DNA of 64,000 nt from Polaribacter sp. HaHaR_3_91 (GTDB taxonomy: Bacteria; Bacteroidota; Bacteroidia; Flavobacteriales; Flavobacteriaceae): NCBI RefSeq assembly GCF_019278525.1, contig NZ_CP058986.1:3053001-3117000 (forward strand). Direction: 5' to 3'. The first letter of the stretch is position 1, and every line of letters starts with the position of its first letter. Shown in pieces: positions 1 through 7,069 of the stretch. The notes under the pieces are model-generated. The model searched no databases, was not told the origin of the DNA, and was given only the letters and a program-made list of their open reading frames with translations. Both the position numbers and the translations under genes were made by a program.

Positions 1-399
1 GAACCAGATTTTATAAATAAACCTTTTGATTATGCGATTAGATATCCTGAAATTTTTGAGGTTAAACGACAATCTCAAAGAATCTTTTGGAAAAACAAAG
101 ACAAACTTTTATCAAAAGCAAAAAAAGGATTTGAACAAGTTGTTCGTTATAAAAATTATATGGAATCTAAAAATGAAGCAAACGAGTATTATATTAAAAA
201 GTATTTAGGCAAAATTTATAATCAATACGAATACACTTTATTAATGGGATCATCCGAAGAAAAAAGATATAATGAAAATCTAATTGAGGAATTAAAAACT
301 GATTTTAATTTTACAGAAGTAAGTTTAGTAACTTATGAAGATTTATTAAATAAACATATAAGACTTTGTGATAGACTCAATGAATTTAATATATTCTAA
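1..399 (+). CDS. Shedu-like (DUF4263) protein, 3' part only
   Basis: Frame 1 is open from the first base of the window to the TAA at 397-399, so the gene starts upstream and only the last 132 residues are visible. The segment EIFEVKRQ looks like the E-x-K half of a PD-(D/E)XK nuclease core. It is followed by KGFEQVVRYKNYM and, near the end, SLVTYEDLL. This order (ExK, a Q..Y helix, a TYDDLL-type strand) is what I know from the DUF4263 domain of Shedu anti-phage proteins. The N-terminal part is not visible, so the first catalytic Asp cannot be checked. The stop codon lies 18 bases before the first attC-like repeat, so this gene may itself be a cassette. Family assignment is inference; an unrelated restriction-like nuclease is possible. 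Confidence 0.5.
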   Translation, partial: EPDFINKPFDYAIRYPEIFEVKRQSQRIFWKNKDKLLSKAKKGFEQVVRYKNYMESKNEANEYYIKKYLGKIYNQYEYTLLMGSSEEKRYNENLIEELKTDFNFTEVSLVTYEDLLNKHIRLCDRLNEFNIF

Positions 400-416
400 C
401 ATCGGAAAGAAAAGCC

Positions 417-559
417 AGTTGCCAACACCGTATATAATTTATTGCTGGCTTATTGCTTACTTACGAAAGTCCTCGCGGACTTTCTTGGTCGGTAAATATT
501 TACTAAATTAGTTGCTTGAAACACGCAACAAACCATATACAACAACGTTAGCACCAAGC
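417..559 (+). repeat. attC-like structured repeat, copy 1
   Basis: A 132-bp core runs from GCCAAC (421) to GTTAGC (547-552) and is repeated at 1345-1476 with about nine mismatches and no gaps. The ends form an imperfect inverted repeat. Inside, GTATAT near the left end pairs with ATATAC near the right end, with unequal spacers. Further in are a hairpin with arms GAAAGTCC and GGACTTTC around a TCGC loop and a smaller GTTGC/GCAAC hairpin. This nested plan and length fit integron attC recombination sites. The left end AGTTGCCAAC does not match the complement of its own right end, as expected if each site is assembled from two cassettes. Confidence 0.6.
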
Positions 560-1471
560 AAAAACCAACAATGTGAAAACATACCTAGACACGAATATTC
601 TATATTACAAACATCAAGGTCAGAATTTAAATTTAAATATTAAGGGAAAATCTATAACTTCTATTAATGCATTGGAATTTCTAAAAAACATAGAAAAAAA
701 ACATCATAATAAAGCAAAATATCACATTCCGTTTATAACGAATCACATTCACCAAATAGCAATCGCAAGAATGCATAAATCAATTAAAAAGAGCCACCCA
801 TTTAATAAAAGATTGTCTGATTCTATAATTTTTGATTTTTCTCAAGATTTTGAAAGCTATTCTCTATATAATAATAAATCTGTATCGGAAGTAATTAATA
901 ATAAAAGAAAAGAACTATTCTACTCTTCAATAGAATTTTTAGGTAAATCTGAAAATAAAGACATAAAAAACAAATTTAAGTTTGTATTGGAAAACGACCT
1001 TAAATGTGACATATTAAACCCTGAAGATATTTATTTAGGATATGAATTACTCAATGAATTTTTAAAAAAGCACACACTAAAACCTGACTTTAGAAATTGT
1101 TGGAATGACATATTAATTTTAGCCAAAAGTGTTAATGAAGGAGCTAAACTAATTACTTCTGACAAATTATTGAATAAATTTGCCAGTGAAGTTTACAATG
1201 GACAAATTAAACAAGTTGATAACACAATAGAAATCCAATTTCCATCAAGTGATGAAAATCTAGAAAATAATTGGACAAAACAAGAAAGTAAAGGATATAT
1301 AAATCGAGGTTGGCAATATAAAATGAATAAATAAAATGCCTGGTGCTAACACCGTATATAATTTATTGCTGGCTTCTCGCTTACTTACGAAAGTCCTCGC
1401 GGACTTTCTTGGTCAGTAATTATTTACTAAATTAGTTGCTTAAACCACGCAACAAACCATATACAAACACG
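548..1471 (+). mobile_element. Integron-like gene cassette carrying one PIN-domain gene
   Basis: The unit runs from the presumed G^TT crossover in copy 1 (547/548) to the same point in copy 2 (1471/1472). It holds a single ORF that starts 26 bases after the left boundary and ends just before the second repeat. The deciding observation is that GCCTGGTGCTAAC at 1338-1350 is complementary in 12 of 13 positions to GTTAGCACCAAGC at 547-559, the right end of the previous site, while complementarity to its own right end stops after seven bases. In integron cassettes the attC arms match in exactly this way because the circular cassette closes on itself. No integrase is present in the window, so mobility is inferred. 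Confidence 0.55.
573..1334 (+). CDS. PIN-domain protein (putative RNase)
   Basis: The 253-residue product starts at a GTG (573), which gives KTYLDTNILYY at the N terminus, the classic first PIN motif with its metal-binding Asp. The C-terminal half has NDILILAKS and KLITSDKLL, corresponding to the later acidic positions of PIN nucleases. PIN proteins are metal-dependent RNases and are commonly VapC-type toxins, but this one is about 100 residues longer than typical VapC and has no small antitoxin gene next to it. It is the only gene of the cassette at 548-1471, lying tightly between two attC-like repeats. It is AT-rich. Other possibilities are a tRNA or mRNA nuclease acting in phage defence. 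The PIN assignment is fairly firm; the biological role is unknown. Confidence 0.7.
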   Translation: MKTYLDTNILYYKHQGQNLNLNIKGKSITSINALEFLKNIEKKHHNKAKYHIPFITNHIHQIAIARMHKSIKKSHPFNKRLSDSIIFDFSQDFESYSLYNNKSVSEVINNKRKELFYSSIEFLGKSENKDIKNKFKFVLENDLKCDILNPEDIYLGYELLNEFLKKHTLKPDFRNCWNDILILAKSVNEGAKLITSDKLLNKFASEVYNGQIKQVDNTIEIQFPSSDENLENNWTKQESKGYINRGWQYKMNK

Positions 1472-1483
1472 TTAGCAACAACT
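1338..1483 (+). repeat. attC-like structured repeat, copy 2
   Basis: Second copy of the 132-bp structured element (core 1345-1476), about 93 percent identical to copy 1. It starts three bases after the stop codon of the PIN gene. Its left arm TGGTGCTAAC is the exact complement of the right end of copy 1 (547-556). Its own right end reads GTTAGCAACAACT and is followed at once by an ATG (1484), which would be the start of the next cassette's gene; that gene is cut after 17 bases by the IS3 element. Confidence 0.6.
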
Positions 1484-1544
1484 ATGAAAATGTACTTTCC
1501 TGAAATAGGTTGACTAAAAATTAAACACTTAATTATAGTCACTT

Positions 1545-2003
1545 ATGAAAGCTCAAAAACAACCCTGGCGAAAAAAAACGTACGAAAAAGCAACTTTAGA
1601 ACTCAAATTATTCGTCGTTGACCAAATTCAGAATGGACAGATTTCCACAAACTTTGCTTCCAAAAAATATGATGTTCCTAGAACTACAATTGGGTATTGG
1701 ATCAAAAAATATAGTACTTTAGTCCAACAAAATACAGGTATGAGTAAATTAGATGAGATTAAAAAACTAAAGGAACGTATTGAAGAATTGGAGTTTGTAA
1801 AGGAATTTCAACAAGATATTATTGCTGACATGGAAATCATTACTGGAGTCGATTTGTCAAAAAAGTCGTTGCCCAAAACATTAGCGAAAGAGATAGAACT
1901 AAAAAAGAAAAACCGTTTAAAAGAAAATGGTTCTATGAGTGTTTTGGGATTAGTAAACAAGCCTTCTACAAAAGACTCAAAACCCAAAAAAACAAACGAC
2001 TAA
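1545..2003 (+). CDS. IS3-family transposase OrfA
   Basis: A 152-residue basic protein. Residues about 10-60 form a helix-turn-helix of the transposase_8/IS911 OrfA type (NFASKKYDVPRTTIGYWIKK). A heptad-rich stretch follows (KLDEIKKLKERIEELEFV) that probably acts as the leucine-zipper dimerisation region. The last 30 residues are the zero-frame tail after the frameshift site and are probably not important. OrfA binds the terminal repeats and, through frameshifting, supplies the N-terminal half of the OrfAB transposase. Confidence 0.85.
   Translation: MKAQKQPWRKKTYEKATLELKLFVVDQIQNGQISTNFASKKYDVPRTTIGYWIKKYSTLVQQNTGMSKLDEIKKLKERIEELEFVKEFQQDIIADMEIITGVDLSKKSLPKTLAKEIELKKKNRLKENGSMSVLGLVNKPSTKDSKPKKTND
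1901..1907 (+). promoter_or_regulatory. Programmed -1 frameshift site A_AAA_AAG
   Basis: The heptamer is in the right phase relative to orfA (codons CTA AAA AAG). Slipping back one base at 1907 enters a frame that is open through EKPFKRKWFYECFGISKQ into OrfB. A_AAA_AAG is a canonical slippery sequence for IS3-family elements. Confidence 0.75.
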
Positions 2004-2797
2004 ACGATGAAAAAGTCATCGTAATGATACAAGAATATCGAAAATTAGTTGGTATGAGAACTGGCGGAATTAAGTTATATGATGAACTTAAACAAGACTT
2101 TATAAAACAAGGTATTAAAATCGGTAGAGACAAGTTGTACGATGTGTTAAGGCTTCATAATTTACTTGTTCCTAAGCTTAAAAACTATGTAACAACAACA
2201 AATTCTAATCATCAATTTAGAAAATATAAAAACCTAATTAAAGACCAAGTTCCTACTCGACCAGAACAACTATGGGTAAGCGATATAACATACATTAAAA
2301 CAGACAATGGACACAATTACCTAGCAATCGTTACAGATGCATATTCTAAACAAATTATGGGCTATAAATTAGATAACAACATGAAGACATCACTTTGTTC
2401 AGAAGCGCTAGAAATGGCTATTAAAAATAGAAAATACCCTGATAAAAAATTAATACATCATTCTGACAGAGGTTTTCAATACTGTAACCCCAAATACACA
2501 GCATTTGCAGAAGAAAATGGCATAATGATGAGCATGACAGAACAATATGATCCTTATGAAAACGCAATTGCAGAGCGAATTAATAGAACTTTAAAATATG
2601 AATATGGACTTAGAAATTGCTTTAAAAACACTGCCATTGCTCAAGAAGTAACAAAACAAGCAGTATATATTTACAACAATTTAAGAACCCATTTTAGCTT
2701 AGAATTAAGAAAGCCAGCTGAAGTACATTTAAATCCAAACATCAAATACAAATCATATCGAAGAAATAATGTAAATTTGACTGAACTAACAATTTGA
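1907..2797 (+). CDS. IS3-family transposase OrfB (DDE integrase core)
   Basis: The first ATG in frame is at 2024, but the frame is open from the slippery site and the residues before that ATG (WFYECFGISKQAFYKR) are typical IS3 OrfB sequence, so the functional product is an OrfAB fusion. Residues after the ATG hold the HTH_21 region and then the rve core: first Asp in WVSDITYI, second Asp in HHSDRGFQY, Glu in NAIAERINRTLKYE. All three catalytic residues are present and the reading frame is intact, so the element may still be active. Confidence 0.88.
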   Translation, partial: EKPFKRKWFYECFGISKQAFYKRLKTQKNKRLNDEKVIVMIQEYRKLVGMRTGGIKLYDELKQDFIKQGIKIGRDKLYDVLRLHNLLVPKLKNYVTTTNSNHQFRKYKNLIKDQVPTRPEQLWVSDITYIKTDNGHNYLAIVTDAYSKQIMGYKLDNNMKTSLCSEALEMAIKNRKYPDKKLIHHSDRGFQYCNPKYTAFAEENGIMMSMTEQYDPYENAIAERINRTLKYEYGLRNCFKNTAIAQEVTKQAVYIYNNLRTHFSLELRKPAEVHLNPNIKYKSYRRNNVNLTELTI

Positions 2798-2972
2798 AAA
2801 CAAAACTAGTTCAAATTATTTTTTGCCTTCTAAACGGCTAAAAAAATCTTTTGAACGGTATAAATTAACCTAAAAAAAGGTCAACCTATATCAGTATAAT
2901 ACAGTATGTAAAACATATAGTAAAAATCAGTAAATTGCATACAGAAATTTATACTAATAATCTGGTCTAAAC

Positions 2973-2996
2973 TGAACACGTTTTTGAACACGATTT
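2973..2996 (+). repeat. Two tandem 12-bp direct repeats near the att junction
   Basis: TGAACACGTTTT is followed directly by TGAACACGATTT, one mismatch apart, about 50 bases from the tRNA fragment. Spaced direct repeats next to a tRNA attachment core are typical arm-type binding sites for tyrosine recombinases. With only two units this is suggestive only. Confidence 0.3.
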
Positions 2997-3043
2997 ACAA
3001 ATAAAAAAGGTTATTTATTACGTTATAAGCATTTTAACTCGAA

Positions 3044-3087
3044 TTCATAACCCTGAGGTCACGGGTTCAAATCCCGTTCTCGCTACA
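3044..3087 (+). other. 3' fragment of a tRNA gene (anticodon CAT), probable island att site
   Basis: From CATAA (3046) the sequence folds as the 3' half of a tRNA: anticodon-stem 3' strand CCCTG, variable loop AGGTC, T stem ACGGG/CCCGT around TTCAAAT, acceptor strand TCTCGCT and discriminator A (3085). The bases before it do not contain the 5' half (no CAGGG, D arm or AGCGAGA acceptor strand), so this is not a functional tRNA. A tRNA 3' end cut in the anticodon loop is the usual product of integrase-mediated insertion. The intact gene is expected at the far, upstream end of the island. Confidence 0.65.
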
Positions 3088-3099
3088 AGTATAGTACGG

Positions 3100-3131
3100 A
3101 AAGTCAAGATTTATATCTTGACTTTTTTTTT
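3100..3131 (+). terminator. Rho-independent terminator of the former tRNA gene
   Basis: Arms AAAGTCAAGAT and ATCTTGACTTT enclose a TTAT loop and are followed by a run of T. It lies 15 bases after the tRNA fragment, so it is most likely the native terminator of the tRNA gene that was split by the island. This supports the view that the old chromosome begins here and the island lies to the left. Confidence 0.7.
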
Positions 3132-3351
3132 GTTTAGGTACAACAAATTGTTTTTTTTAATTCTTTACAACAAAACAATACAAATTAACTTAAACACTAT
3201 TAAATAATGCTATTAGCTCTTTAAATAGCTTGATTTTATGGTAATATAGTATATAAATCTCCATTAGAAAAAGCAGCCATTCTTTAGCATGTAACTTTTT
3301 ATCGCCTAGTGGACAAATCAAAAAAATTGGCAAGCCCCCCCCTTATCTTTA

Positions 3352-3858
3352 ATGAGTTATGGAACCCCAAAAGGATATTTTGAAATTAATTTTAATAACG
3401 ATAATTATAAAATACAAAGGAGTTAATTTACCAAGTAATTTAGTGTTTGGTTAGGAGATTATAATTCTGAACCATTATCCTCTTTATCAAAAAATAATGA
3501 ATTTTATGTGAATGTATTTTCGGGTTCAGAAAACAGAAGTGTATCTGTAGAACTGGATGATAACAATAGTATTAATTTAAGGAGAGAAAGAATAGCAGCC
3601 CCTTATGTTAACTATATAAAGCGTTTTCAAAAAGAAGATAGTAGTCCGGATAAAAACAGTAAAAAACCACCTTACTTAAGAACAAAATCTAGACATATAT
3701 GGAAAGGTATTTTTCCTGATAATTTTAAAAAAGGATATAATAAAATAGTAATAACAATAGAAAACCCATATTTCGAAACAATTAAGGAGTCTTTTTGGGT
3801 ATTAAAAAAAGTAAATAAAAAAATGTGCTTTTTTGATCAACAAAAGATAATGTTCTAA
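3352..3858 (+). pseudogene. Remnant of a calcineurin-like phosphoesterase (C-terminal domain)
   Basis: The open part from 3508 encodes 116 residues, but recognisable sequence begins earlier: MSYGTPKGYFEINF at about 3352 and VWLGDYNSEPLSSLSK before the ATG, in different frames separated by stops. The pattern GTPKGY, FYVNVFSGSENRSVSVELDD and RHIWKGIFPDNFKKGYNKI resembles the C-terminal domain that follows the metallophosphatase domain in secreted Bacteroidota phosphoesterases. The catalytic domain is absent, so this is a decayed 3' end. The 220 bases between the terminator at 3131 and this remnant, and the 215 bases after it, hold nothing I can identify. Confidence 0.55.
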
Positions 3859-4073
3859 GACTACTGTTTACCCCCCGATGTTAACTCAAAATTATCTTTT
3901 TTTTCTTCTTCAATATATTCTTCTAAAACAGAATTTGAAAATAAACACCTCTTTTTTTCATCTAAACATGTTAATTTATAGGTATGACTAAGTAAGAAGT
4001 ATACTCCATGCTTATGTAGCAAATATGGAGTATCTTCTATGACATAAAAGGTGTGATGGTGTAATTATTCTAG

Positions 4074-5234
4074 TTAGAAGTGTTTTAATATTTGAGCAGT
4101 TCCCAACCCTAATTCATGTGAATACCCATTGCTTTTCAATGCTGATTCAATAGCTCCAATCGTTGCCAGTAAATCATTCTTGTTTACCGATCCCATGTGT
4201 CCAATTCTAAAGTAATTCTTTTTTAATTGAGGTAAAAGACCTCCAGCTAATATAACGCCTCCTTGGTTTACTGACTTTAAAAAAGCAGCAGTGTCTATTT
4301 TACTGGGATATAAGGGAGCCGATAACGTGTTTGCAGAAACGTGTTCGTTTTTTGATAATAAATCCAAGCCTAAAGCTTTAATTGCTGCTCGCATGGCTTT
4401 ACCTGCACTTTTGTGTCGATCAAAACGATTGTCTAAACCTTCCTCTAAAATGAGTTGTAAACTTTTTTCTAAAGCAATTACAAGATTTACTGCAGGTGTT
4501 CCAAAATAAGAGGCTTGTTTATTTTCATAAGCTTTCATTATTGGTAACCAATTGGTCCAATCTCCATAGTAATTAGAAACAGGACTTGTTCGTTGTTCAA
4601 ATGTTTGCATTGCCTTTTTAGAAACTACTAAAAGCGCGAGTCCTGGAGGAACTCCTATTGCTTTTTGAGAAGCTGTAAGTACAACATCAATTCCCCATTC
4701 TTCTTGTTTAATTTCTTCGCCAGCAACAGAACAAACACCGTCTAGAATGGTTAATACGTTGTACTTCTTACCTAAGGCACCAATACGTTTAGCATCATTT
4801 AAAACAGCTGTTGATGTGTCAACATGTGTAAAAGTTAAAAGTTTATAGCTTTTAGATTTTAGTTGCTGTTCGATAAGCTCTAAGGGTACAATGTTACCGA
4901 CTTCAGCTTCAAGTATATCTACTTGAGCACCATATCGCTTTAAGATTTCTGCATAACGTAACCCAAAGTAACCTGTCGATATTACAAGGGCTTTATCACC
5001 AGTTTCTATTAGGTTTGCAGCAGCCATATCCATAGCAAGTGTACCTGTTCCTGCTACTATGAATGCTTGACCAGATGGGCATTGCCAAACTTCTTTCATT
5101 AGTTTTAAACTATTGGCAAAGAGGTCTATAAAATCTGGTGAAACATGGCTAGGAGTTGGTACTGCCATACATTGCATCACTTCACTTTCAAATTCTATTG
5201 GACCAGGTATCATTAATAATTTTCTCGATTTCAT
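4074..5234 (-). CDS. Class V aminotransferase (alanine-glyoxylate/serine-pyruvate type)
   Basis: A 386-residue, PLP-dependent fold-type I enzyme without a signal peptide, so cytoplasmic. Landmarks are LLMIPGPIEF at the N terminus, the cofactor loop AGTGTLAMD, the ILDGVCSVAGE strand with the PLP-ring Asp, and the Schiff-base Lys in TASQKAIGVPPG. The family transfers amino groups between small amino acids and glyoxylate or pyruvate; the exact substrate cannot be read from the sequence. The length is normal. It stands alone, with 68 bases to the next gene, and has no visible link to xylan use. Confidence 0.85.
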   Translation of the reverse strand: MKSRKLLMIPGPIEFESEVMQCMAVPTPSHVSPDFIDLFANSLKLMKEVWQCPSGQAFIVAGTGTLAMDMAAANLIETGDKALVISTGYFGLRYAEILKRYGAQVDILEAEVGNIVPLELIEQQLKSKSYKLLTFTHVDTSTAVLNDAKRIGALGKKYNVLTILDGVCSVAGEEIKQEEWGIDVVLTASQKAIGVPPGLALLVVSKKAMQTFEQRTSPVSNYYGDWTNWLPIMKAYENKQASYFGTPAVNLVIALEKSLQLILEEGLDNRFDRHKSAGKAMRAAIKALGLDLLSKNEHVSANTLSAPLYPSKIDTAAFLKSVNQGGVILAGGLLPQLKKNYFRIGHMGSVNKNDLLATIGAIESALKSNGYSHELGLGTAQILKHF

Positions 5235-5302
5235 CTATTGCGTGTTATCGTTTTTTTAACGATTTTATTAGTTTTTTTTTGACAGAAAATGATCATTAAA
5301 TT

Positions 5303-6046
5303 TTAGTATTCTACCTTTGACTTATTCTTTAATTTATTTTCTAAGATAGGATATAGATTATAAGTTGCATAAATTTCTGTTGTAAAAGCTTTCCATGCAG
5401 TTCTCTCAATCGCTAAATTTACAGCTGATAGTTTTGACGCAGGAAGTTCTAAAACCACCACTTGACCAAGTCCCATAACTACAAACCAATTAACTACAGA
5501 AGTACCTTCTGGAGGTAGGTTTTCATAAAAGCCTTGGTCCGTTCTTATCTTTTCAATCTCACTTAAAGTCATACTTTGATCATGTTTAAGAAAGACGGTT
5601 AATAACAACTTGTCATCATCTTTTTTAGAACTAGCTTTTAAATCAAGCACTACCTTTGACTTATTTTTTAATTTATGCTCTATGATAGGATACAAATTGT
5701 AAGTTGCATACATTTCTGTTGTAAAAGCTTTCCATGCAGTTCTTTCAATTGCTAAATTTACAGCAGATAATTTTGAAGCAGGAAGTTCCAACACAACTAC
5801 TTGGCCAAGTCCCATAACTACAAACCAATTAACTACAGAAACACCTTCTGGAGGAAGGTTTTCATAAAAGCCTTGGTCCGTTCTTATCTTTTCAATCTCA
5901 TTTAAAGTCATACTTTGATCATGTTTAAGGAAAATGGTCAATAACAACTTGTCATCCGCTTTTTCAGAGTTGTTAAGACTATCATTCGATTGTGCATGGA
6001 CAATCATTTGTATTAAAAATAATGGAAGTAATAATGCGTATTTCAT
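5303..6046 (-). CDS. Secreted protein with two tandem copies of an unknown ~110-residue domain
   Basis: The 247-residue product begins with a signal peptide (MKYALLLPLFLIQMIVHAQ). After it come two nearly identical modules, each starting DDKLLLT and ending KLKNKSKV, that contain TDQGFYENLPPEG, VVNWFVVMGLGQVVVLELP and AWKAFTTE. The module resembles small hypothetical proteins from other bacteria that carry an HDQS...GFY..PPEG pattern, but I do not know their function. The module looks like a ferredoxin-like or dimeric alpha/beta-barrel fold, which would fit the ABM protein two genes away, but this is a guess. It is followed by the PPC, ABM and cupin genes on the same strand with short gaps, so they may form one operon. 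Confidence 0.6.
   Translation of the reverse strand: MKYALLLPLFLIQMIVHAQSNDSLNNSEKADDKLLLTIFLKHDQSMTLNEIEKIRTDQGFYENLPPEGVSVVNWFVVMGLGQVVVLELPASKLSAVNLAIERTAWKAFTTEMYATYNLYPIIEHKLKNKSKVVLDLKASSKKDDDKLLLTVFLKHDQSMTLSEIEKIRTDQGFYENLPPEGTSVVNWFVVMGLGQVVVLELPASKLSAVNLAIERTAWKAFTTEIYATYNLYPILENKLKNKSKVEY
5311..5966 (-). repeat. Internal tandem duplication, unit 339 bp
   Basis: Sequence starting CTACCTTTGACTTATT occurs at 5311 and again at 5650, and the two stretches stay nearly identical at DNA level for about 315 bases each. The period of 339 bp is exactly 113 codons, so the duplication kept the reading frame. High nucleotide identity points to a recent event. Confidence 0.85.
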
Positions 6047-6114
6047 GTTTATTATTTTTAGATGTTTGTGATAAGTAAGACAGAATGCTCTTTAAGTCAT
6101 TCTTTTCTATGCTT

Positions 6115-6609
6115 CTAAAACTTGTACAGGTTTAGACCAGTATCCTCATCATGATAGCGATCAACCGCTCCATCAAAACTTTCTATAACAAATTCTCCAG
6201 CTCCATTAATTTTGGCTGTAAGAAAGTGTCCCGCTAATGCCGTGTAATCGTTACGTCCAAGTGTTACATGCATGTGTACGTAGTGTTTTCCATCTTTTTG
6301 AGATATATTACCGGTTAAGTTGGTAATCTCCATTTGTTCGGAAAACGTTTTATCTACAAACTCTTTAGTAGCTGGATCAAAAAATCGTAAAGTAGCTTCA
6401 TTAACAGCCCCCATACCTACAATTGTTCCTGCTTTTATATCCTGCTCTTCCACAAACGCAGTGATTGCTTTTGTAATCTCAGCATGGTTTTGAATGCTTA
6501 TAACGTACTTGTTACCAAACTGCTTGTAGGTGTATAGTTTAGAATTTGATTGTGCATTTGCTAAAAAAGATACCGTAATACACAATACTATTAAAATTGA
6601 CTTTTTCAT
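6115..6609 (-). CDS. PPC/DUF296 domain protein with signal peptide
   Basis: A 164-residue protein with a signal peptide (MKKSILIVLCITVSFLANAQ). The rest matches the PPC domain (plant and prokaryote conserved, DUF296): HAEITKAITAF, GTIVGMGAVNEATLRFFD and, near the end, HYVHMHVTLGRNDYTALAGH, whose histidines are the conserved metal-site residues. In plants this domain sits in AT-hook DNA-binding proteins, but in bacteria it occurs alone with unknown function. A predicted exported location makes a DNA-binding role unlikely here. Confidence 0.75.
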   Translation of the reverse strand: MKKSILIVLCITVSFLANAQSNSKLYTYKQFGNKYVISIQNHAEITKAITAFVEEQDIKAGTIVGMGAVNEATLRFFDPATKEFVDKTFSEQMEITNLTGNISQKDGKHYVHMHVTLGRNDYTALAGHFLTAKINGAGEFVIESFDGAVDRYHDEDTGLNLYKF

Positions 6610-6635
6610 GTTGTATACTATTTTAAGTTATAAAA

Positions 6636-6926
6636 TTAATAAGACGCTCTTATTATATCTATCGATAAACTATCGGCCTTTTTTCCAAGTTCGTTCTTTA
6701 GTATTAAAAAATGATCTGTTTGATTATGAAAATCAATCGCTTCCTGAGATTTCCATTCTTCTAGAATGATGACCTTTGCGCTGTTATTAATATCTTCATG
6801 CAATACATAAGAGATATTACCTTCCTCTTTCCGTGTGGCATCCGTTACGGTTTGCAACATATTTAAAACATCTTCCTTAAATTCGGGTTTTACAATAATT
6901 GTAGCTATAATTTTTAATTCGCTCAT
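6636..6926 (-). CDS. Antibiotic biosynthesis monooxygenase (ABM/YgiN-like) domain protein
   Basis: A 96-residue, single-domain cytoplasmic protein. The order IIATIIVKPEFKEDVLNML, GNISYVLHED and VIILEEWKSQEAIDFHNQTDHF is the standard dimeric ferredoxin-like pattern of the ABM family (quinol monooxygenase YgiN, LsrG). The substrate is unknown. It lies 26 bases upstream of the PPC gene and is probably cotranscribed with it. Confidence 0.8.
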   Translation of the reverse strand: MSELKIIATIIVKPEFKEDVLNMLQTVTDATRKEEGNISYVLHEDINNSAKVIILEEWKSQEAIDFHNQTDHFLILKNELGKKADSLSIDIIRASY

Positions 6927-7069
6927 AATAAATACTATTTTAATTTATTTTTTTTGATTAAATTTATTTTTTGAGTCCATACCATCAATATGAACTTTTA
7001 ATTGAGTTTAAACAGTTTCCGTTTTAAATACGGCTATTTTTCCCGCATTAAAGCGAACCTTTAACTCTT

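Larger units (their letters stand above)
1501..2893 (+). mobile_element. IS3-family insertion sequence, complete
   Basis: The element is 1393 bp long. The left end TGAAATAGGTTGAC (1501-1514) and the right end GTCAACCTATATCA (2880-2893) are inverted repeats with one mismatch and end in TG...CA as usual for IS3. It carries orfA and orfB in overlapping -1 phase with a slippery heptamer between them. I see no target-site duplication: the flanks are TTCC on the left and GTAT on the right, so one end may have rearranged after insertion. It lies 25 bases after the second attC-like repeat. Confidence 0.85.

Noticed and set aside
26..208. Separate small plus-strand gene at the window start
   Set aside because: It is out of frame with the continuous coding frame 1-399 and overlaps it fully.
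417..1483. CRISPR array or transposon terminal repeats
   Set aside because: Only two long repeats 900 bases apart in direct orientation, with internal hairpins and no transposase between them; arm complementarity crosses from one copy to the next, which fits cassettes and not CRISPR or transposon ends.
3044..3087. Complete tRNA gene
   Set aside because: The 5' acceptor strand, D arm and the 5' half of the anticodon stem are missing upstream, so it is only a 3' fragment.
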